Assembly: GCA_019454045.1 (NCBI GenBank)
Contig: SKCR01049645.1
Coordinates: 62,001 to 126,000 of the forward strand
Reading direction: 5' to 3'
DNA: 64,000 nt
From: Zanthoxylum bungeanum
Lineage: Eukaryota; Streptophyta; Magnoliopsida; Sapindales; Rutaceae
A program made the translations under genes and the position numbers. Of the stretch, positions 58,010 through 64,000 are shown one piece after another; position 1 is the first letter of the stretch, and each line of letters opens with the position of its first letter. The notes below the pieces were generated by a model. It saw nothing but the letters and a program-made list of their open reading frames with translations, ran no database searches and was not told the DNA's origin.

Positions 58010-58747
58010 GAACTTCATGAAGATTCAACTTCAGAGGGTCATGAAAGGGTGTATGAACCATTACCTATCATTGATGATAACGATTTATGGCAAGCACCTC
58101 CATTTCCTCAAGTATTGAAAATAAATAAATTGAACCATTCCCTATAGATATATGAAATATTCAAACAAGTGAAGGTCAATATTCATTTGTTAGATGTTAT
58201 CAAACAATTACCATCTTATGCCAAATTTCTGAAAGACTTATGCACCGTTAAAAGAAGACATCGGGTAAGAAAGAAAGTTTTTCTAGCTGAATAGGTAAGT
58301 TCCATTCTCTCAACCAATAATGCATTAAAATACAAAGATCCTGATTGTCTAACTATTTCATGTATTATTGGAAATCATAAAATTGAACATCCATTGTTTG
58401 ATCTTGGATCCATAGACAATTTGCTTCCATTTTCGGTTTACCAACAATTTAAAATTGGCGAGTTAAAACCAACTTCAACTACTTTTTTACTTGCTGATAG
58501 ATCAGTCAAGCAATAGAAATGAATTATGAAAAATGTGTTATTACAAGTCGATAAATTCATATGTCCTGTGGATTTTATTATCTTGGAAACACAACCTGTA
58601 ACAGACAATTATAAGCCAATTCTTGTAATATTTGGTCATCTATTTTTTGCAACAGCTAAAGCTTTAATTAATTATAGAAATGGAATCATGAATTTATCCC
58701 ATGACAATATGATGTTGGAGCTTAATGTTTTTAATATGTACAAATAA
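58010..58747 (+). pseudogene. Athila-like protease region
   Basis: Contains LPSYAKFLKDLCTVKRRH (about 58205-58265), then TISCIIGNHKIEHPLFDLGS with the catalytic-Asp box, LLPFSVYQQF, and FICPVDFIILETQPVTDNY. Four or more stops or shifts interrupt it. Confidence 0.82.
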
Positions 58748-59039
58748 CCATACGATGAGAATAGTGAAAATGAGAGCATGAAATTAATTGAACCAATTTT
58801 GGAAGTCTGGAGAGTTTATCCGACCCTACGAAAATTTGTATAAATAATTTTCGTGAATCAAGTACGCAATTAGATTTTGATATTGCTAATGATTTTTACT
58901 TAATTCTACATAGATACTGGAAGAAGACGAAGAGAAGCAAAATTTTGAGGAACTAGGAACACTTGAAGAAGGAAAACGTGAGGAAGCACTCAAATTGGAA
59001 TTAAAGACTTTGCCAGAATGATTGAAGTATGCATTAAGA

Positions 59040-60250
59040 CAAGAAGAAATTTTTTACCGAAGTCAAAAGATTCTATCAGGATGATCCATATCTGTTCAAG
59101 TATTGCCCTGTATAAATTTTTTGACGATGCATACTGCACAATGAGATAAGTAGTGTTATTCAGTTTTGTCATTCAGAAACATGCAGAGGTCAGTTCTCGT
59201 CTAAAAAATCATGACAAAAATATTACAATGTTAATTTTATTGGCCCACCTTATTTAAAGTTACACGTACTTTCTGCAAAACTTGTGAAAATTATCAAAAA
59301 TTGATATCCATTTGAAATAAACATGATACCTTTAAATCTAATTCTTGACGTTGAAATCTTTAAATGTTAGGGAATAGATTTCATGGGTCAATTTTCACCA
59401 TCATTTGGATTTTTATATATTTTAGTTGCAGTTGATTACGTCTCAAAATGAGTTAAGGCGATTCCTTGTCGAAACAATGATCATAAAATGTGATTAAATT
59501 TTTAAAAGAAAATATTTTAAATTGATTTGGAATCCTTCGGGTCATTATAAGTGATTGAGGTAAACACTTTTGTAACAAGCCTTTTGAGTCCTTAATGAAA
59601 AAGTATGGAATTACACATAAAGTTTTTACCTTCTATCACCCTCAAACAAATGGTCAAGTTGAACTAGAAAATAGGAAAATCAAACAGATTTTGGAAAATA
59701 CGGTTAACCAAATTCTCAAAGATTGGTCTTCTTGACTGATTGATGCACTTTGGGCATACCGAACAGATTTCAAAACGTGTTTGGGAATATCTCCCTATCA
59801 TCTATTTATGGAAAACTTTGTCTTTTGCCCGTAAAACTTGAGCATAAGGCATATTGGGCTATTAAAACATTCAATTCAAACCTTGAAAATGCCAGTCATG
59901 AACGTAAACTACAATTAAATGAACTTGAAGAGTTAAGGAATGATTCATATGAGAATGCGAAAATTCTTAAAGTTAAAATTAAGGCCTTTCATGAAAGTCA
60001 AATTTCATAAAAATATTTGAAATTGCCCAAAAGTTTTTCTTTATAATTCTCATCTTCATTTATTTTCTGGAAAATGGAATGGCATATTTATTGTGAAGCA
60101 TGTTTACCCATATGGAGCTATTGACATTGAGAATTCTAGGGATATTGATGTATTTAAAGTAAACAGACAACGTCTGAAACTATTTTTGGAGTGTTTAAAT
60201 TTTCAAGAATCATTTTCCTTTCAAACTCAGTGTACTGTGATTGATGTATT
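59040..60250 (+). pseudogene. Athila-like integrase
   Basis: HHCC finger remnant with FCKTCENYQK (about 59265-59300), the catalytic core with GIDFMGQFSPSFGFLYILVA (about 59370-59430), [18 protein letters not shown], then LEHKAYWAIKTFNSNL and LNELEELRNDSYENAKI (59830-59980), and the C-terminal VKHVYPYGAIDIEN (60095-60140). Many stops and shifts. Confidence 0.85.
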
Positions 60251-60360
60251 TCAAGCTGTTCTTTTCTTTTCTTTTCTTTTCTTTTGTATTTGTATAATTC
60301 TTATTTTTTCCTTGTGTTTTGTTATATTTTTCTTTTTATCAGAATTTTGCACCCCGGTTA

Positions 60361-61500
60361 AATAGCAGGTAATGACACTCCATGACTTCAAGTCGCCTCT
60401 TTCAGTTTTCTAAAATTACTGATACCCTACAATCAAGGCATGGAAGAAACTCTCGTAAAACTCCAAAATCATTTTCATTCTCTCCCCCAAAATTTTCTTA
60501 TGTAAATTTATAAAGCACGCACAGAAAGGATGGGGCTTTTTATAAAAAATAGTATTTCAAGTGATATTCGTTAAGTAACTGAAGTGAGGGTTTGCTTAGT
60601 AGGTTAGTCATCTGACTCATTCATTTATTACATATCCGGATTATGGAAAAACATATATTTTAAGAAATGAAGAGCTAAATAATTAGGTATTTGTTATAAA
60701 TGTGAATGTGCATGCTTGACATACAACACTCATTGTCGTTCTTTAGGGATGATGTCTAACAATCACGAAGATAAAATTCAATTAATTAAAGATGACTTGA
60801 GTAAAAAGTCTTTAGATGATACATCATTGACTCTTGAGACGCATCCTAGAGGATATGTTCATCGAGCGATTCACAATTTACATACACAATTTCAAAAAGA
60901 AAGACAACAATATAGTCTCGGGAATTTAATTTTAAAAGACCATATTTTCTAATTTGTAATAAAATTGGATGGTAAGCATATCCCCGACCCATAGAGGGCG
61001 TTCAAGTCGTTACTGGACATAAAATCAGAGGAAGATGTGAGCCATAATCACAACATATAAGTGAATAAGTTTTTTCTTTTAAGTCCTAATCTATTAACTC
61101 TAACGAACCTACTAACATGGCATGACAGAACGATACATTAGCACAAATATTAAATCAATCATCTGTCACGTCGGATTGGGATAACGACTTCTGAAATCCT
61201 AATAGTTGTGTTGTTTTACACGTCATTCTTAAAAGAAAAATTTATTTATAATTAAGTCCTATAAGTGAATAATTTTTTCTTTTAAGTCTTAATATGTAAC
61301 CTGCCAACGTGCCATAACGAAACAACATTTCAGCACAAGCATTAAATCAGTCGGCACATACTTTGGCATACTTGTATGCTTACCAATAAAATGACTCATC
61401 TATATCAACTGAAGGAAGATCCTTGTTCATTTTCTTTAAAAAAAATTCATCTATGTTTATCACATTATTTGTATTATCTGTCTTGATATTATTTCTCCAT
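60361..61500. other. Downstream of Athila-like integrase, no gene recognised
   Basis: A CTTTT-repeat patch precedes it (60255-60285). Athila elements often carry an env-like frame here. The 78-codon frame at 60716-60952 does not look like one and I cannot assign it. Confidence 0.45.
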
Positions 61501-61797
61501 CTGTTGTACTCCTAAATCCTGACCTAGAAGATGACAATCTTTAGGTTTGCCACGATGCTCCAACGAAAGTTTCCTCAAAACTTCTCCCAATCAAACTTCA
61601 TATAATATGGAGTTCTGTAAATTGTTTATGGAGAGGGTCTTAAAGATAGTGGTTTAGGTCCTCGTCCATAAATAGTTTAACAGAACTCTATGTTATATGT
61701 AGTTTGACTAGGAGAATTCTTGAGGCTACTTTCTTTGGAGTGTCATGTCAAACCTGAAGATCGTCATCTTTTAGGTCAAAATTTGGGTGCACAACTG
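61501..61797. mobile_element. 297-bp fold-back element
   Basis: Two arms of about 130 bp pair along nearly their whole length. Left starts CTGTTGTACTCCTAAATCC and GACCTAGAAGATGAC; the right end, read on the minus strand, gives CAGTTGTGCACCCAAATT and GACCTAAAAGATGAC. The arms meet near 61648 with almost no loop. Arms differ by scattered substitutions. No coding capacity. Confidence 0.8.
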
Positions 61798-64000
61798 TTG
61801 TGATATTTTTATATCATACCGCAAGTGTACGGTGTCAAGTTTTAGTATAAATATGAGTTAAGAGTGTCGAACCCACAGGGATTACGTTAACTCACACTAA
61901 GTACTACAATTGATAATCCTAACTTTATTTAGAAAACAAATAATAAAGATTTATAATAGATAAATATAAAAATAATAAAATAGGAGGAACTAATACGATA
62001 GAGATTCTGGATCCTGATTTCACCTAGCTGTCACCTATGTATTCGTTATGCCAATTAATCTTTGTTCAGTTATATTGTTTATAAGTCAATACTCCTAAAA
62101 TATCCACTCCCTCTCTCGAGTGCCGAGTGAAAAGATCATCAACTACAGACTTCGATATCTCTATAAAAATCCAATAGTTAACAACTCATTACGCCTTGTG
62201 ATTCTATATTAACGACTTCAAAGGACTACAGATTCTCTCGAACTCTATAAAATCCTAGGTTATATTCTCTAGATCTATTCAAAATCCCCTCTCTCGAGTG
62301 ATAGATTCTAAACATTCATCATCTTCAATTGTGGCCAGCAATCAAGAAGCATTAAACTCAAAAGAATATAAATAAATCAACAAAACTTCATCACAAAATT
62401 GATAAATAAAATACAAGGTTTGAGCATAGATTACAATCGTTCTCCAAAATTAAGGAGTAAATTCATGACAAAAGATAAAACAATAAATAATCAAGCCACG
62501 AATCTAATGGAAATCATTAGAGTTCTAAGAAAGAAATAAGAAGATAAAACCCGAATTGAATCTCTTCCTCTCCGGATATTAAAGCCTTTGTCTCCTATTG
62601 TCGCTCTTCAATCCTCTCCTTGGATCTCTAAAAATATGTGTTTATGTGTTTTGTGCTCAGTATTAGCCTCCTCCTGAGTGTTGGATGCAATGTTATATTT
62701 ATAGTTGAGGCTGAGAGTCTTTGGGTGTCATTAGGATTATTGAAAACCCTAAGAATTTAATCCTGGAGCGCGTCCCGCAGCGCCGCGGCTCCTTAAGTGG
62801 GCGCCTGGGCGCTGAACTTCCGGGAAAATGTATGGGATTTAATTCTCAACTGGCGCCATGGCGCCTTTATTCTTTATTCCAATTGGCGCCATGGCGCCAT
62901 ATGTATTTATCATGAAAGTGGGCGCCATGGGGCCTCAATTACTTTTGTCAATGGCGCCATAGCGCCTCACTCTCTGGAAAGTGTATGTGATTTAGGCGCC
63001 ATGGCGCCTGATGATTTGGTAATGCTCCGTGCTCGTCCTGTGTTCCCGAAACTTCCCAAAACACGTGTAATTATTCCCCGATCCATATATTAATGCTCCT
63101 ACAAATAAAAATAGAAAATAAACTATAAATTACATTAAATATCTCGAATTATAACAAAATAATAAGCTGAGAATGTCATAATAAGTGGGTATAAACCACA
63201 CTTATCAAACACCCCCAAACTTAAGGTTTTGCTAGTCCCGAGCAAAAGATAAAAATAAAACTAAATTCAAATAAGTAATTAAAAATAACTAAATTAACTA
63301 GGCCACTTTCGTAGGGATCACGATTGCATTTAGCATATGCAACAAGCCTTTAAACCCCTAGGCGGCCCTAGTGGACGAGTTATAGTCTCGTGAGGGCTTA
63401 CAGCGACGACACCCACAAACGTCATTCACACACAATCATGCAAAAAATATAAAAATACAAAACATAGTCCCCGATAGTTGCACATAAAATTTTCCTCAAA
63501 GAAAGCTTATAAATGAAATTAAAGAACCTTCAAAGTACGGATTTGCAACTCGAATCCAAATTCTTGAATAAATTATCTAAGCTAGACTCACGGTGTGTGT
63601 GTGTACAGGTTCATTCACAGCTCGACTCATAAGTAAGCCAACTTAATGATTTCATTTAAAAATTGGGATCGATGGGTCAAACCAACCTAGATTTCTCAAT
63701 TATGCTCTGTAATTGCTTTATTTTGTGCTCAGTATGGTATGATTTTTCTTTTCTTGTCTTGTCTCTTTTTTTACATATTTTTTTTTGTACTTTTTTTTTC
63801 AACTCACCTACCCTTTAAGGTAGCATTTCTCCTCATGGTGGTCCTAATACTCGCCCATGGGTAGCTTCACGCTTATCGGTTATAGGTTGTTTATTTTCTT
63901 TCTTTAGAGACATTTTTCTTTTTAGCTATACCATACTTCATAACACTAGCAAATCAAGATAGATATCTAAGCAAACGGTCATTCATCGACATGCAATTTC
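61798..64000 (-). mobile_element. Gypsy 3' noncoding region (Tat/Athila type), minus strand, cut by the window edge
   Basis: On the minus strand, GACTAGCAAAACCTTAAG followed by TTTGGGGGTGTTTGATAAG (about 63234-63198), and further on AATCCCTGTGGGTTCGACAC (about 61885), are sequences I associate with the noncoding 3' part of Tat/Athila-type Gypsy elements. It holds the GGCGCC palindrome array (62852-63008). No protein-coding motif is visible. T- and A-rich runs occur at 63760-63800. Confidence 0.5.
62852..63008. repeat. Array of GGCGCCATGGCGCC palindromes
   Basis: Five 14-bp copies at 62852, 62885, 62921, 62953 and 62995. Three are perfect palindromes; the third has GGGGCC in its right half and the fourth has ATAGCG in its centre. 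Spacers of about 18-28 bp are not alike. A related GGGCGCCTGGGCGC lies at about 62798. Confidence 0.92.

Larger units (their letters stand above)
56021..60360 (+). mobile_element. Athila-like Gypsy internal region (reverse transcriptase missing)
   Basis: Contains, in order, gag, a zinc-knuckle remnant, protease and integrase with Athila-type sequence, all interrupted. Between the protease-side acidic region (about 58990) and the integrase zinc finger (about 59060) there is no room for RT and RNase H, so roughly 2 kb has been deleted. Confidence 0.82.

Noticed and set aside
60716..60952. 78-codon frame as an Athila env-like gene
   Set aside because: No signal peptide, transmembrane segment or known env-like sequence; too short to support.

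Overview
The window looks like a transposon-dominated intergenic stretch of a flowering-plant nuclear chromosome, probably a eudicot. The reasons are nested plant-type Ty1/Copia and Ty3/Gypsy LTR retrotransposons (Ale/Tork-like, SIRE-like, Tekay-like, Tat-like and Athila-like), Tourist- and hAT-type MITEs, and one plant BAHD acyltransferase gene with a GT-AG intron. I recognise only one intact host gene; most other open frames are chance openings or fragments of decayed gag/pol.

Layout. (1) 1-23831: a minus-strand Copia element (here 'Copia A') whose gag and leader are split by two plus-strand copies of another Copia family ('family B'). Element B1 (331-9684) sits in gag with a perfect 5-bp target duplication. 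Element B2 (10714-20612) sits in the leader. B1 itself carries a G-tract-rich Tourist-like MITE (6004-6467). (2) 23832-30820: about 2.9 kb of unrecognised decayed DNA, a Tekay-like Gypsy LTR (26746-29238) and a second Tekay-like LTR (from 29390), which is interrupted by the third family B copy, B3 (30821-40628). (3) 40629-44070: the stub of that LTR, then a SIRE-like Copia fragment (gag zinc-knuckle region, a long TA/TG microsatellite, several polypurine tracts, LTR). (4) 44071-49742: a Tat-like Gypsy element with clear LTRs and a perfect 5-bp target duplication, but with broken gag/pol and no integrase. (5) 49743-54900: unique-looking DNA with the BAHD gene on the minus strand (exon 1 54242-53823, exon 2 51955-51038). 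A hAT-like element lies in its 5' leader and a small fold-back element past its 3' end. (6) 54900-64000: a decayed Athila-like Gypsy element that has lost reverse transcriptase, a 297-bp fold-back element, and a minus-strand Gypsy 3' region with an array of GGCGCC palindromes.

Main unexplained signal. The three family B elements, Copia A and even the hAT-like element are packed with perfect or near-perfect inverted repeats whose arms (6-12 bp) are separated by exactly three bases, mostly TGG, TAG or TTG in family B. Between copies, both arms have changed together at several sites, and at others one copy has a change that perfects an imperfect arm. This suggests either maintained hairpin structure or a hairpin-templated mutation process. 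Separately, four unrelated Gypsy/Copia LTR or 3' regions each hold a cluster of CG-rich palindromes.

Limits: all calls come from reading the sequence. No alignment, database search or statistics were run. Clade names rest on recognised motifs and are less certain than the superfamily calls.
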